Positions 9,584 through 19,466 of a stretch of DNA of 64,000 nt are shown here, piece by piece (position 1 is the first letter of the stretch; each line of letters begins with the position of its first letter). Source of the stretch: Curtobacterium pusillum (lineage in GTDB: Bacteria; Actinomycetota; Actinomycetes; Actinomycetales; Microbacteriaceae); NCBI RefSeq assembly GCF_007680845.1, contig NZ_VEIY01000003.1, forward strand, positions 434,001-498,000. The letters are read 5' to 3'. The translations under genes and the position numbers were made by a program. Under the pieces are notes generated by a model. That model searched no databases and had not been told where the DNA came from. It was given only the letters and a program-made list of their open reading frames with translations.

Positions 9584-11584
9584 GTGGCCACTGCAGACCG
9601 ACCCCGCCGACCGAAGATCGGGCGCATCCCGATCACCGAACTCGCCCCCACGACGCCCAACGGGTTCCCCGGCAAGGCGTTCGACGGCGAGGTGATCACG
9701 TTCGGGGCGACCGTCTTCCGGGAAGGGCACGGCGTCATCGGCGCCGACCTCGTCCTCGAACGACCGGACGGCGGCACCCGCACCGTGCCGCTCACTCTCG
9801 TCGCTGCCGGCACGGACCGCTACGAAGCGACCGTGCAGGTGGACCACGTCGGTGTCTGGACGTGGCACGTCGAGTCCTACTCCGACGACTGGGCCACCTG
9901 GCTGCACGCCGCCCGGCTGAAGATCGCCGCCGGTGTCGACACCGAGGCGACGTTGCTCGACGGAGCGGCACTGCTCGACCGGCTCGCCGACGAGACCGAC
10001 TCCCCCGCCGCCACCCGCGCGGCCGCACGGGTGCGCGACACCGATCTCGACCCGGCGGAACGGCTGGCCGCGGTCGACGACCCGCGCATCACCGGGGAGG
10101 TCGAAGAAGCGCCGCTGACCTCGCTCCGCACGCACTCCCCCACGCAGCTGCTCGACGTCGAGCGCACCCGTGCGGGCGTCGGCGCCTGGTACGAGTTCTT
10201 CCCCCGCAGCGAAGGGGCGAAGAAGAACGCCGACGGCTCCTGGAAGAGCGGGGACTTCCGCACCGCGGCCCGTCGTCTGCCCGCCGTGGCCCGGATGGGC
10301 TTCGACGTGGTCTACCTGCCCCCGATCCACCCGATCGGCACGACGGCGCGCAAGGGACCGAACAACACGCTCACTCCGGGGCCGCACGATCCCGGCAGCC
10401 CGTGGGCGATCGGCGGGCCCGAAGGCGGCCACGACGCCATCCACCCGGACCTCGGCACCGAGGACGACTTCCGCGACTTCGTCGAGACGGCGAAGAACAC
10501 CGGGATGGAAGTCGCGCTCGACTTCGCGCTGCAGTGCTCCCCCGACCACCCGTGGGTCACCGAGCACCCGGAGTGGTTCACGCAGCGGGCGGACGGTTCC
10601 ATTGCCACGGCGGAGAACCCGCCGAAGCGCTACCAGGACATCTACCCGATCCAGTTCGACACCGATCCCGAGGGACTCGTCGCCGAGGTCCTCCGGGTCC
10701 TCCGCCACTGGATCGCGTTCGGCATCCGCATCTTCCGCGTGGACAACCCCCACACGAAGCCGCTCTGGTTCTGGGAACGCGTGATCCGTGAGATCCGCGA
10801 CGAGCACCCGGACACCGTGTTCCTGGCCGAGGCGTTCACCCGCCCGGCGATGATGCGGGCCCTGGCGGAGGTCGGGTTCCAGCAGTCGTACTCGTACTTC
10901 ACGTGGCGGAACACCAAGGACGAGATCGCCGACTACTTCGACGAGCTGTCCCACGAGACGAGCGCGTACCTGCGCCCGAACCTCTTCGTGAACACCCCGG
11001 ACATCCTCACGGAGTTCCTCCAGTTCGGCGGCCGTGCGGGCTACAAGATCCGCGCCGCGCTCGCCGCGACCGGTGCGCCGACGTGGGGCATGTACTCGGG
11101 CTACGAGCTGTTCGAGGACGTCGCACGACCGGGCTCCGAAGAGAACATCGACAACGAGAAGTACGAGTACAAGCCCCGTGACTTCGCCCTCGCCGAGGCC
11201 GAAGGTGCGAGCCTCGCGCCGTACGTCACGATGCTCAACCGGTTCCGGCAGGCGCACCCCGCGCTCCGCCAGCTCCGGAACCTGCACGTGCACGACGCCG
11301 AGGACCCGGCGATCGTCGTGTACTCCAAGCACCTGCCGGGCCGGTTCATCCGCTCCGGACGCGACGACACCGTGATCGTCGTCGCGAACGTCGACCCGCA
11401 CTCGGCCCGTGAGACCACGGTCCACCTCGACCTCGCCGCGCTCGGCCTCGACCCGGAGCAGACGTTCGACGTCCGCGACGTGGTCACCGGGCAGCGCTGG
11501 GTCTGGGGGTCGTCGAACTACGTCCGACTGGACGCGTTCCAGGAACCCGTGCACCTGCTCGTCGTGGAGGGACCCCACCGATGA
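9584..11584 (+). CDS. glgE: Alpha-1,4-glucan:maltose-1-phosphate maltosyltransferase GlgE
   Basis: Transfers maltose from maltose-1-phosphate onto alpha-1,4-glucans (GH13_3). The 666 residues are the usual GlgE length. Domain order is an N-terminal beta domain (about 15-115), a helical linker, then the barrel. Catalytic residues are the nucleophile Asp in [11 protein letters not shown] and acid Glu in [21 protein letters not shown] and YQDIYPIQF are GlgE-typical. The GTG start at 9584 gives the family-like R-P-x-I-G-R-I-P-I N-terminus. The stop overlaps the glgB start by 4 nt. No TreS, maltokinase or GlgC is in this window, so the source of maltose-1-phosphate is encoded elsewhere. Confidence 0.96.
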   Translation: MATADRPRRPKIGRIPITELAPTTPNGFPGKAFDGEVITFGATVFREGHGVIGADLVLERPDGGTRTVPLTLVAAGTDRYEATVQVDHVGVWTWHVESYSDDWATWLHAARLKIAAGVDTEATLLDGAALLDRLADETDSPAATRAAARVRDTDLDPAERLAAVDDPRITGEVEEAPLTSLRTHSPTQLLDVERTRAGVGAWYEFFPRSEGAKKNADGSWKSGDFRTAARRLPAVARMGFDVVYLPPIHPIGTTARKGPNNTLTPGPHDPGSPWAIGGPEGGHDAIHPDLGTEDDFRDFVETAKNTGMEVALDFALQCSPDHPWVTEHPEWFTQRADGSIATAENPPKRYQDIYPIQFDTDPEGLVAEVLRVLRHWIAFGIRIFRVDNPHTKPLWFWERVIREIRDEHPDTVFLAEAFTRPAMMRALAEVGFQQSYSYFTWRNTKDEIADYFDELSHETSAYLRPNLFVNTPDILTEFLQFGGRAGYKIRAALAATGAPTWGMYSGYELFEDVARPGSEENIDNEKYEYKPRDFALAEAEGASLAPYVTMLNRFRQAHPALRQLRNLHVHDAEDPAIVVYSKHLPGRFIRSGRDDTVIVVANVDPHSARETTVHLDLAALGLDPEQTFDVRDVVTGQRWVWGSSNYVRLDAFQEPVHLLVVEGPHR

Positions 11585-14349
11585 CCGACACCCACTCCGA
11601 GGACGACGCGCGGAAGGCACGGGGCCAGAGCCCCAGCGTGCCGCCCGTGCCCCCGCCCCCGCCGCCCGTGCTCCCGCGTCGCATGCCGTCCGACACACCT
11701 CGTCCGACGCACCCGGCGCAGCACGTCGCTCCCGGCGCACCCGAGGACGACACGGCGTCCGGGGCCGTGACGCCGCGGTACGAGCCGCGCGTCTCGGCTC
11801 CGGGAGAGGACCTCCCCGGCGCTCCCCCGGCGCACCGCGAGTCACCGGACCGCGACGTGCCCGAGTCCGCGACCCTGGCCGGTCATGTCTCCGACGCGGC
11901 GCATCCTCGGCACATCGCAGCGGAGGCGGCAGCGGCCACGCCCCCGTCGACGCCCGCGCGTACGCCGGAGTCGACGGCCGCGCCGGAGTCCACGGCCGCG
12001 CCGGAGTCGACGGCCGACCCGGAGTCGACGGCCGACCCGGCGGCCCCTGTCCCGGCGACCCCTGCCTCGTCGACCGCGTCGAGCACCGCACCGGACGACG
12101 GCGCCGACGCCCCGACGAGCGAAGGCGGGAGCCCCCTCGCCGCGACGGACGCTGCGGAGTCGACCCGCGCCTCCAGTCCGCGTCCGGTCCCGCTCGAGGA
12201 GTGGCTCCGCCAGCAGGTCGCCGAAGCCCGCTGGTCCCAGCCGCACGACGTCCTCGGCCCGCACCCGGTCGACGGCGGCACCAGCGTCCGTGTGGTGCGC
12301 CACCTCGCGACCGCCGTGCGCCTCGTCCGCCCCGACGGCGACGACATCGAACTCACGCACGAGGGTGACGGTCTGTGGGCCGGCGCGACCCCCGGCGAGC
12401 TCGGCCGCTACCGGGTCGAAGCCGACTACGACCCGGACCCGTCGACCGACGGCGACGACATCACGTGGACGACGGACGACGCGTACCGCTTCCCGCCGAC
12501 CATCGGTGAACTCGACCTGCACCTCTTCGGCGAAGGCCGCGACGAGCAGCTCTGGCACCACCTCGGTGCGCACCTGACGACCGTCGACGGCGTCGACGGG
12601 GTCTCCTTCACCCTCTGGGCACCCCGCGCGACCGCCGTCCGCGTGATCGGCGACTTCGAGGGCTGGGAAGGCCGCACCACCGCGATGCGCCGGCTCACCG
12701 ACCTCGGCATCTGGGAGCTGTTCTGGCCCGGAGCCCTCATCGGTCAGCGGTACAAGTTCCAGCTCCTCACCGACTCGGGGTGGGTCGAGCGTGCCGACCC
12801 GATGGCCCGTCGCACCGAGGTCCCGCCACTCACCGCGTCCGTCATCGACGAGTCGCACCACGAGTGGTCCGAGGGCGATGCGCAGTGGATGGAACACCGC
12901 GCGCGGACGACCACGCACGACCGGCCGATGAGCGTCTACGAGGTGCACCTCGGCTCGTGGCGGCCCGGACTGTCGTACCGCGAGATCGCCGACCAGCTCA
13001 TCGGGCACGTGCAGTACACGGGCTTCACCCACGTGCAGTTCCTGCCGCTCGCCGAGCACCCGTTCGGCGGCTCGTGGGGCTACCAGGTCACCGGTTACTA
13101 CGCACCGACGGCGCGCTTCGGCACCCCGGACGACCTCCGGTACCTCGTCGACCGCCTGCACTCCGCGGGCATCGGCGTGATCATGGACTGGGTCCCCGGG
13201 CACTTCCCGAAGGACGAGTGGGCACTCGCGAAGTTCGACGGTTACGCGCTCTACGAGCACCCGGACCCCCGCCGCGGCGAGCAGCTCGACTGGGGCACCT
13301 ACGTGTTCGACTTCGGGCAGCCCCAAGTCCGGAACTTCCTCGTCGCGAACGCGCTGTACTGGCTCGAGGAGTTCCACATCGACGGCCTCCGGGTCGACGC
13401 CGTGGCCTCGATGCTCTACCTCGACTACTCCCGGACCGAGTGGCTGCCGAACATCCACGGCGGACGCGAGAACCTCGAGGCGATCTCGTTCCTGCAGGAG
13501 ACGAACGCCACCGCGTACAAGCGCTACCCCGGCATCGTGATGATCGCCGAGGAGAGCACCTCGTGGCCGGGCGTCACCCAGCCCACGAGCGCCGGTGGTC
13601 TCGGCTTCGGCCAGAAGTGGAACATGGGGTGGATGCACGACACCCTGCAGTACATCGAGCGTGAGCCCGTGTACCGCAGCTACCACCACGACGAGATCAC
13701 CTTCTCGTTCGTCTACGCGTTCAGTGAGCAGTTCACGCTGCCGATCAGCCACGACGAGGTCGTGCACGGCAAGGGCTCGCTCTACGGCAAGATGCCCGGC
13801 GACGAGTGGCAGAAGCTCGCGAACGTGCGCGCCTACCTGGCGTTCATGTGGGCGCACCCCGGCAAGCAGCTGCTCTTCATGGGGCAGGAGTTCGCCCAGC
13901 CGTCGGAGTGGTCCGAGGCACGCGGGCTCGACTGGTGGCTCCTCGACGACCCGGGCCACCGAGGCGTGCAGGACCTCGTGTCCTCGCTCAACCGCGTGTA
14001 CCGCGAGACGCCGGCGCTGTGGACGCACGACGCCAGCGCCGACGGCTTCGAGTGGATCGAGGGTGGGGACGCCCCGCACTCGACGCTCGGGTTCCTCCGG
14101 AAGGACGGCGACGACCGGCTCGCGGTGTTCGTGAACTTCTCCGGCGTGCCGGTGGAACGTCGCTTCGGGCTGCCCGCCGCCGGGGCGTGGCACGAGGTGC
14201 TCAACACGGACGCCGCGGAGTACGGCGGGTCCGGCGTGGGCAACCTCGGCGTGGTCACCGCGGACGACACCCCGTGGGCGGGGCGCCCCGCGTCGGCCCA
14301 CGTCGTGGTGCCGCCGCTCGGCGCGGTCTGGCTGAAGCTGGCGCGCTAG
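11581..14349 (+). CDS. glgB: 1,4-alpha-glucan branching enzyme GlgB with long disordered N-terminal extension
   Basis: Forms alpha-1,6 branches in glycogen-like glucans (GH13_9). From about residue 205 the protein is a normal GlgB: N-domain with [14 protein letters not shown]48 with [15 protein letters not shown], and barrel with nucleophile Asp in [18 protein letters not shown], acid Glu in IAEESTSW and Asp in [13 protein letters not shown]. The first ~205 residues are Pro/Ala/Ser/Thr-rich, predicted disordered, and contain four tandem PEST-A[AD] units from an exact 18-bp DNA repeat (11965-12036). Total length 922 compared with about 730 for the family. An internal start near 12180 is possible, but ATG 11581 overlaps the glgE stop, which suggests coupled translation. 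Confidence 0.94.
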   Translation: MTDTHSEDDARKARGQSPSVPPVPPPPPPVLPRRMPSDTPRPTHPAQHVAPGAPEDDTASGAVTPRYEPRVSAPGEDLPGAPPAHRESPDRDVPESATLAGHVSDAAHPRHIAAEAAAATPPSTPARTPESTAAPESTAAPESTADPESTADPAAPVPATPASSTASSTAPDDGADAPTSEGGSPLAATDAAESTRASSPRPVPLEEWLRQQVAEARWSQPHDVLGPHPVDGGTSVRVVRHLATAVRLVRPDGDDIELTHEGDGLWAGATPGELGRYRVEADYDPDPSTDGDDITWTTDDAYRFPPTIGELDLHLFGEGRDEQLWHHLGAHLTTVDGVDGVSFTLWAPRATAVRVIGDFEGWEGRTTAMRRLTDLGIWELFWPGALIGQRYKFQLLTDSGWVERADPMARRTEVPPLTASVIDESHHEWSEGDAQWMEHRARTTTHDRPMSVYEVHLGSWRPGLSYREIADQLIGHVQYTGFTHVQFLPLAEHPFGGSWGYQVTGYYAPTARFGTPDDLRYLVDRLHSAGIGVIMDWVPGHFPKDEWALAKFDGYALYEHPDPRRGEQLDWGTYVFDFGQPQVRNFLVANALYWLEEFHIDGLRVDAVASMLYLDYSRTEWLPNIHGGRENLEAISFLQETNATAYKRYPGIVMIAEESTSWPGVTQPTSAGGLGFGQKWNMGWMHDTLQYIEREPVYRSYHHDEITFSFVYAFSEQFTLPISHDEVVHGKGSLYGKMPGDEWQKLANVRAYLAFMWAHPGKQLLFMGQEFAQPSEWSEARGLDWWLLDDPGHRGVQDLVSSLNRVYRETPALWTHDASADGFEWIEGGDAPHSTLGFLRKDGDDRLAVFVNFSGVPVERRFGLPAAGAWHEVLNTDAAEYGGSGVGNLGVVTADDTPWAGRPASAHVVVPPLGAVWLKLAR
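11965..12036 (+). repeat. Four 18-bp tandem repeats inside glgB
   Basis: Four contiguous copies of CCGGAGTCSACGGCCGMS encode [24 protein letters not shown] in the disordered N-terminal part of GlgB. The unit is six codons, so copy-number change would keep the frame. Confidence 0.9.
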
Positions 14350-14377
14350 GCGTCCGCAGCCCGCGACACGGCCGGGA

Positions 14378-14425
14378 GACGGACGGGAGGCCCGGTGCCA
14401 GCTGGCACCGGGCCTCCCGTCCGTC
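14378..14425. terminator. Perfect 48-bp palindrome after glgB (GGAGGCGCGG family)
   Basis: A perfect 24+24 palindrome, GACGGACGGGAGGCCCGGTG continuing to CCAG and mirrored, lies 29 bp after the glgB stop and between convergent genes. Its symmetry would let it end transcription from both sides. The same 48-bp design recurs at 48486 and 55545. Confidence 0.8.
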
Positions 14426-14494
14426 GTGCGCGTGCGTCCACCGCCGCGCGCACGCAGGCGCACCGCGCCGTGTGCAGGCGCGCCGGAGGTGATA

Positions 14495-14553
14495 AACCAC
14501 GGAAACGACGTCGAACCGAGCGTGAGCCCTGGTTCGACGTCGTTCCCGTGGTT
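14495..14553 (-). terminator. Long hairpin after the thioredoxin gene
   Basis: 23-bp arms (AACCACGGAAACGACGTCGA.. at 14495-14517, complement at 14531-14553) with one mismatch and a 13-nt loop. In the minus-strand RNA the mismatch is a G-U pair, so it fits best as the terminator of the minus-strand operon ending at 14598. Confidence 0.55.
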
Positions 14554-14597
14554 CGACGCGGCAGCTGCCGCGCACCGCGCGCACCCGCGCGCGCCGC

Positions 14598-15611
14598 TCA
14601 GTACAGCGCGCTCGCCAACCGCCGGCGGGCAGCCACCACGCGCGGGTCGTCACCACCGATGAGCTCGAAGTACTCGACGAGTCGGACGCGCAGTGCCTCT
14701 CGCTCGTCCCCGAACACCGTCGGCACGAGGTCGAGGAGCCGACCGAAGGCGTCCTCCACGTGTCCACCGGAGATGTCGAGGTCCGCGACGGCGAGCTGCG
14801 CCGTCACGTCCGTCGGGCCAGCAGCGGCAGCAGCACGGATGTCGTCCGCGGTGTGCCCGTTCAGGCGGTCGAGCAACGACACCTGTGCGAGCCCCGCGAC
14901 GGCCATCTGGTCGTGCGGGTCCTGCGCGATGGCGGTCTTGTACTCCTGGATCGCGGTGGCGTAGTCGCCCTGCTCGATCGCGTCGTACGCGGCCTGGTGG
15001 TGCGGGGGCAGGGGCTCCGGCTCGGGCTCGCCCTGTTCGGCGGCGTCGGCCGGGGCCGCTCCGTCGACCGTGACGCGTCCGGAGACGCCGTTCTCGGCGG
15101 CAGCGGCGAGGACCTGCTCGTAGACGTCACGGACCTGCGCTTCGGGGAGTGCACCGACGAAGAGCCCGAGCGGACGGCCGCCGATGAGCGCGGCCACGGT
15201 CGGGATCGACTGCGCCTGGAACGCCTGCACGAGCTGCGGGTTCGTGTCGGCGTCCACCTTGGCGAGCAGCACGCGGCCGTCGTACTCGGCGGTGAGCTGT
15301 TCGAGGATCGGTGAGAGCTGCTTGCACGGCCCGCACCACTCTGCCCAGATGTCGACGATCACCGGCACGACCGTGGACAGCTGCAGGACGTCCTGGAAGG
15401 TCTGGTCGGTCACGTCGAGGACGAGCGACGGGACGGTCAGGTCACCGCCGGCCTCGCTGCCCGGTGCCACCGGGCCACCGCCGGGAGCAGCGGATCCGGG
15501 GCCGGCGACCGCGCCACCGGTGGGCTGGGGCGGCCGCTGTGCGCGGTCGACGAGGGACGACAGGTCGACCGCTCCGCGGAGACCGGACGGTGTCGGGGGG
15601 ACGTTGGTCAT
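14598..15611 (-). CDS. Thioredoxin/TPR protein (CnoX/YbbN-like)
   Basis: A fusion of a thioredoxin domain and a helical TPR-like tail. In E. coli CnoX, such a protein protects oxidised substrates and hands them to GroEL. The 337-residue protein has a Pro/Gly-rich N-terminal linker (about 1-57), a thioredoxin fold with the intact redox motif WCGPC (Cys93, Cys96) and cis-Pro in SIPTV, and helical repeats from about residue 205. E. coli CnoX lacks a functional CxxC; here both cysteines are present, so redox activity is likely. The start overlaps the upstream membrane-protein stop by 4 nt. Confidence 0.9.
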   Translation of the reverse strand: MTNVPPTPSGLRGAVDLSSLVDRAQRPPQPTGGAVAGPGSAAPGGGPVAPGSEAGGDLTVPSLVLDVTDQTFQDVLQLSTVVPVIVDIWAEWCGPCKQLSPILEQLTAEYDGRVLLAKVDADTNPQLVQAFQAQSIPTVAALIGGRPLGLFVGALPEAQVRDVYEQVLAAAAENGVSGRVTVDGAAPADAAEQGEPEPEPLPPHHQAAYDAIEQGDYATAIQEYKTAIAQDPHDQMAVAGLAQVSLLDRLNGHTADDIRAAAAAGPTDVTAQLAVADLDISGGHVEDAFGRLLDLVPTVFGDEREALRVRLVEYFELIGGDDPRVVAARRRLASALY

Positions 15612-17344
15612 TGCACCTCACTCGCTGCGGTCAGGCCCTGCGTGAACCCGAGCAGGACCACTTTGTCATCCGTGCCCACCGGGGGCACGTAGAAGAGCAG
15701 CTGCACGCCGTAGGTGGCGCTGATGCCCTTCGTGCTGGAGTCGACCCCGGAGAGCGCCTTGACCGCGCCCTCGGTGTTGACCTCGGCGCCGGCCGCCGTG
15801 GGCGTGACCTTCTCGATCTCGTTCAGGTCGGCCGAGACGAGCGCTCCGGCACCGTCCGTCGCAATCGCCACGGCGCTGTCGTCGGGCACCTCGGAGGAGT
15901 ACTCGATCTTCGCGGTGTCGGGGAGCGCCTTCGACTTCTTGTCCTTGTAGTCCTTGCCGATCGTCGAACGGAGGCCGTCGCCGTCGGACTGGAACAGCGA
16001 CGCGTACGAGCTGTCGTCGTCCTTCGCGAGGATGTCGCCGTACGCCTTCGCGATCTCGTCCGGGGCGATCGCGAGCAACTTCGAGTTCGGCGCGAGCAGC
16101 GCGGCCCCGAGCGACGTGGGCGCCAGGCTCGGGATCTTCGCGGCGGCCTCGAGCGAGACGTCGTACGCGACCTTGTAGTCGTCACGCGCGGAGTCCTGCA
16201 CGAGTGTCAGGGCCTGCGGCGCCGACTTCGCGTCGCAGTCCTGGGCGACGACCGCGAACACGGTGCGCGGCCACGAGTCGGTCTGCTGCGGCAGCGCCAC
16301 GCAGACCTGGTCGGCCGAGATGGCGGGCGGCGCGTCGACGTCCGAGTCCTTCCCGCGGATCGTGTAGTTCGCCTCGCGCAGGTCGAGCGCGGCGCCGGTG
16401 AAGCGCCCGGCGGCGACCTTGGCGTCGCGGGACCCGTCGGCCGTCTTCGCGACCTCGGCCACCCGCTCGACGATGCGGCTGATCTGCTGCTTGGTGGCGG
16501 CGGTCGGTTCGCTCTCGGTCGCGGTGCCCGTGGCGGTCGCGGTGGGCGTCGGGCTGGCTGCCGACCCGCCCTGCGGCCAGTAGTCGGACGAGCAGCCGGC
16601 CAGGCCGAGCGCCCCGACGAGGACGACCGGGATCGCCACGAACGCGCGGCGTCCGCGACGCCCGCGCGCGGGCACCTGGGCTCCGGCGGCCGCGGCACGG
16701 CGGGACGCGCGGACGCGCGGCGGCCGGGAACCCCCGCTGCGGCGACGCGGGCCACGCCCGCGGCGCTGGTGCACGAACGCCCAGATCAGCAGGGCGATCC
16801 CGCCGAGGAGGAACACCCCTCCGGCGACGAGCAGCGGGCCGACGGACGGCGTCGCGGTGTCGCGCGGCCAGGTCACGGACACGTCGCTCGGTGCAGCGGA
16901 CGTGCCGTCGCCGACGATGATCACGGAGACGTCCTTCGGCAGGCGGACGGTGAACTGCCCGGCGCCGTCGTACTCCTGGTACCAGAGGTCGCTGCCGGCG
17001 GGGTCCGGGACGGTCGACTCGCTCCCGGTGGTCCGGCCGACGAGCTTCGCCTGGTCGGCGTCGAAGCGCATGGTCGTGTGCTTCGCGTCGCCGATCCAGG
17101 CGTCGACGTCGGTGGTCTTGCCGTAGGCGGCGAACACCTTGCCGGACCCGGACACGTTGATGCGCTGGTAGCCGGGGTTCGCGTTGAGCGTCGACCCCGG
17201 GATGACGGTCACCGGAGCGGAGCTCCTGGAGGTCGACGAGGCGACGAGCGACGACGGTGGCTCGAACACGGTGCGCTGGCCGACCGCGAGGGCGACGAGC
17301 AGCAGCCCGATGACGAAACTGACGATCGCCAGGACGAATCGCAC
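15608..17344 (-). CDS. Membrane protein with internal lipobox-like segment, unknown function
   Basis: A 578-residue protein of unknown function. The N-terminus is a membrane segment (1-22), followed by a ~140-residue extracytoplasmic beta-rich domain, a second membrane segment (about 168-192) and an Arg-rich loop (195-233). A third hydrophobic stretch then ends in LAGCSS (Cys251), which looks like a lipoprotein signal peptide in mid-protein. The remaining ~325 residues, after a Thr/Ala-rich linker, look like an extracytoplasmic soluble domain. This reads like a membrane protein fused to a lipoprotein. Whether Cys251 is processed is unknown. It is translationally coupled (4-nt overlap) to the thioredoxin gene. 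Confidence 0.8.
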   Translation of the reverse strand: MRFVLAIVSFVIGLLLVALAVGQRTVFEPPSSLVASSTSRSSAPVTVIPGSTLNANPGYQRINVSGSGKVFAAYGKTTDVDAWIGDAKHTTMRFDADQAKLVGRTTGSESTVPDPAGSDLWYQEYDGAGQFTVRLPKDVSVIIVGDGTSAAPSDVSVTWPRDTATPSVGPLLVAGGVFLLGGIALLIWAFVHQRRGRGPRRRSGGSRPPRVRASRRAAAAGAQVPARGRRGRRAFVAIPVVLVGALGLAGCSSDYWPQGGSAASPTPTATATGTATESEPTAATKQQISRIVERVAEVAKTADGSRDAKVAAGRFTGAALDLREANYTIRGKDSDVDAPPAISADQVCVALPQQTDSWPRTVFAVVAQDCDAKSAPQALTLVQDSARDDYKVAYDVSLEAAAKIPSLAPTSLGAALLAPNSKLLAIAPDEIAKAYGDILAKDDDSSYASLFQSDGDGLRSTIGKDYKDKKSKALPDTAKIEYSSEVPDDSAVAIATDGAGALVSADLNEIEKVTPTAAGAEVNTEGAVKALSGVDSSTKGISATYGVQLLFYVPPVGTDDKVVLLGFTQGLTAASEVQ

Positions 17345-17530
17345 GGATCTTCTCCCTACCGCGCCGGGGTGGGGGTGTCGGCGCGCGAATCAGCGGTCCA
17401 GGATAGCGAGGGAGTCTGGACGGCGCATCCCCCGCCGCTGTCCGCGGACTCAGCCGCCCGCACCGGCTCGCCACTACAATCGTGGCCGGGCCTTCCCTGT
17501 GCCCTCCGCCGAGCACCCAGGAGCGAACAC

Positions 17531-19399
17531 GTGGCGAACGACGAGGCAGAGTTCGGGTCCGAGCTGCGCGGTTACCGCCGCGACGACGTGGACCGTGCTC
17601 TGAACGACCTGCGCCGCGAGCTCATCAAGTCGAACAACGACCGTGCGGACGCCGCGAAGGAGATCCGTCTCCTGCAGTCCCGCGTCTCCGAGCTGCAGGG
17701 CGAGCTCGACGAAGCCGGGACCCCGACGTACAGCGGGCTCGGCACCCGCCTCGAGTCCACTCTCCGCGTCGCCGAGGAACAGTCCACCAGGCTCATCAGC
17801 CAGGCCGACATCGACGCGCAGCGACTCCGCGCCTCGAGCCGCGCCGACGCCGAGCGTGTCCTGCGCGAGGCCCAGGAAGAAGCCCGCGACACCCTCGAGG
17901 ACGCTCGGACCCGCTCCACCAACGAACTCACCCGCGCTCGCGCCGAATCCGCCGACACCGTCGAGCGCGCCCGCGCCGAGGCCGGGCTCCTCGTGCAGGA
18001 CGCCCAGAACGAGGCCGCTGCCATCCGCGGTGCCGCCGTGACCGAGGCGGCCGAGGTCCGGTCGGTCGCCATCCGCGAGACGAACGCCCTCCGCGCCCAG
18101 GTCGAGCACGAGGTCGCCGAGCTCCGCGAGATCGCCCAGCGCGAGTCCGCCGACGCCCGCCAGGCCGCCGCCGACCTCACCCGCGAGACCGAGCACCGCC
18201 GCACCGTGTTCGAGGCGGACATGACCCGCCGCATCGAAGACCTCGACCGCGACGAGTCGACCCGTCGAGCCGCGCTCGAGCGCGAGGTCACCGAGGGCCG
18301 TGCCGCCTGGCACCGCGAGCGGGACGAGCAGCAGCAGGCGCACGCGCTGGAGCTCGAGAGCTGTCGTGCGGACCTCGCGGCCGAGGTCGACCGCCGCCGT
18401 GCCGAGATCGACACCGAGCTCGCCGACCGTCGCCGCGTCCTCGACGAGGAGCTCGCCGCCGAGCGCGCCGAGTGGGAGCGCGAGGTCGCGGCCGGCCGCA
18501 CCGCCCTCGAGCAGGAGATCGAGGCCGCCAGGGCCCAGCTCCGCGTCGACGAGGAGCAGACCCGCATCGAGAACGCCCGCCTCGTCCAGGAGACCGCGGA
18601 CCGCATCGCCCGCGAGCTCGACGAGCACGCCACCCGCATCGAACGCGAACGCGCCGAAGCCGCTGCGGCCGCCGAGCGTGCGGTCCGCGAGCACGAGAAC
18701 GACCTCGCCGCACGCCGTGAGCGTGAGCACGCCGAGGTGGACACCGAGATCGCCGACCGCCGGACGGCCGAGCTCGGCGCGCTCGAGACGGAACGCACCG
18801 CCCTGCGTCAGGAGATCGACACCGCTCGCGCGGACCTGGTGCGGGAGCGCGACGAGGTCCGCGCCGAGATCGCCCGGGAACGCGACGAAGCCCGCACGAC
18901 GCTCGAGTCGGAGCTCGCGGCCCGCCGCGACGACGCCGAGCAGGACTACCTGCAGAAGCACCACGAGACCGTCACCGAGACGCAGAAGTACCTCGACGAA
19001 GCGAACCTCCAGCTCGCCGAGGCCACCCGCCGAGCGACCGAGGCACGGGAGCGTGCCGAGCGACTGCAGCAGGAAGCCGACGACCTCGAGCGCTCCAGCA
19101 CCTCGGACGCCCAGGAGCACGCCCGGACGATCATCAGCGACGCGCAGGACCGCGTGCACCGCATGATCGCCGACGCCGAGGAGCGCACCGCAGCGATCAT
19201 CGCCGAGTCCGAGGACCGCCTCGCAGCGATCCGCACCGAGCGTGACGCCGTCGCCGGTTACCTCGAGAACCTCCGCGGCGTGCTCACCCACGCCACCGGC
19301 CTGCTCGGCACGGCGCCGGCAGCGTCCGACGTGGACCCGGCGGTCGCCGGTGCGGTCGACGTCGACGCGGCGGACGACGAGGACGCGACCACCCGCTGA
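17531..19399 (+). CDS. DivIVA-domain long coiled-coil protein (Scy/FilP-like)
   Basis: A 622-residue protein. The first ~45 residues resemble a DivIVA N-terminal domain (FGSELRGYRRDDVDRALNDL), which binds curved membrane or other polar proteins. Residues ~50-580 are an almost unbroken coiled coil rich in Ala, Arg and Glu, and the tail is acidic (DVDAADDEDATTR). Length and build recall Streptomyces Scy and FilP, which organise polar growth; the function here is inferred. The GTG start at 17531 has AGGAG 7 nt upstream; the frame is open far upstream without homology. It is divergent from the membrane-protein operon, with 186 bp between starts. Confidence 0.85.
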   Translation: MANDEAEFGSELRGYRRDDVDRALNDLRRELIKSNNDRADAAKEIRLLQSRVSELQGELDEAGTPTYSGLGTRLESTLRVAEEQSTRLISQADIDAQRLRASSRADAERVLREAQEEARDTLEDARTRSTNELTRARAESADTVERARAEAGLLVQDAQNEAAAIRGAAVTEAAEVRSVAIRETNALRAQVEHEVAELREIAQRESADARQAAADLTRETEHRRTVFEADMTRRIEDLDRDESTRRAALEREVTEGRAAWHRERDEQQQAHALELESCRADLAAEVDRRRAEIDTELADRRRVLDEELAAERAEWEREVAAGRTALEQEIEAARAQLRVDEEQTRIENARLVQETADRIARELDEHATRIERERAEAAAAAERAVREHENDLAARREREHAEVDTEIADRRTAELGALETERTALRQEIDTARADLVRERDEVRAEIARERDEARTTLESELAARRDDAEQDYLQKHHETVTETQKYLDEANLQLAEATRRATEARERAERLQQEADDLERSSTSDAQEHARTIISDAQDRVHRMIADAEERTAAIIAESEDRLAAIRTERDAVAGYLENLRGVLTHATGLLGTAPAASDVDPAVAGAVDVDAADDEDATTR

Positions 19400-19410
19400 C
19401 GCGACACGGC

Positions 19411-19435
19411 CTGGAGGCGCGACCCGCGCCTCCAG
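19411..19435. terminator. Hairpin between convergent genes (GGAGGCGCGG family, short form)
   Basis: An 11-bp perfect stem (CTGGAGGCGCG and complement) with loop ACC lies 11 bp after the coiled-coil gene and 31 bp before the convergent hydrolase stop. It is a short relative of the 48-bp palindrome. Confidence 0.7.
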
Positions 19436-19466
19436 GACGGCTCACGTCCGCGACGTGGGCCGCTGG

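Noticed and set aside
7265..14463. Long minus-strand frames opposite glgX, glgE and glgB
   Set aside because: No family motifs; they mirror the real GH13 genes.
15311..17530. Upstream extension of the DivIVA coiled-coil frame
   Set aside because: The extension is antisense to the thioredoxin and membrane-protein genes. GTG 17531 has an AGGAG box and a DivIVA-like N-terminus.
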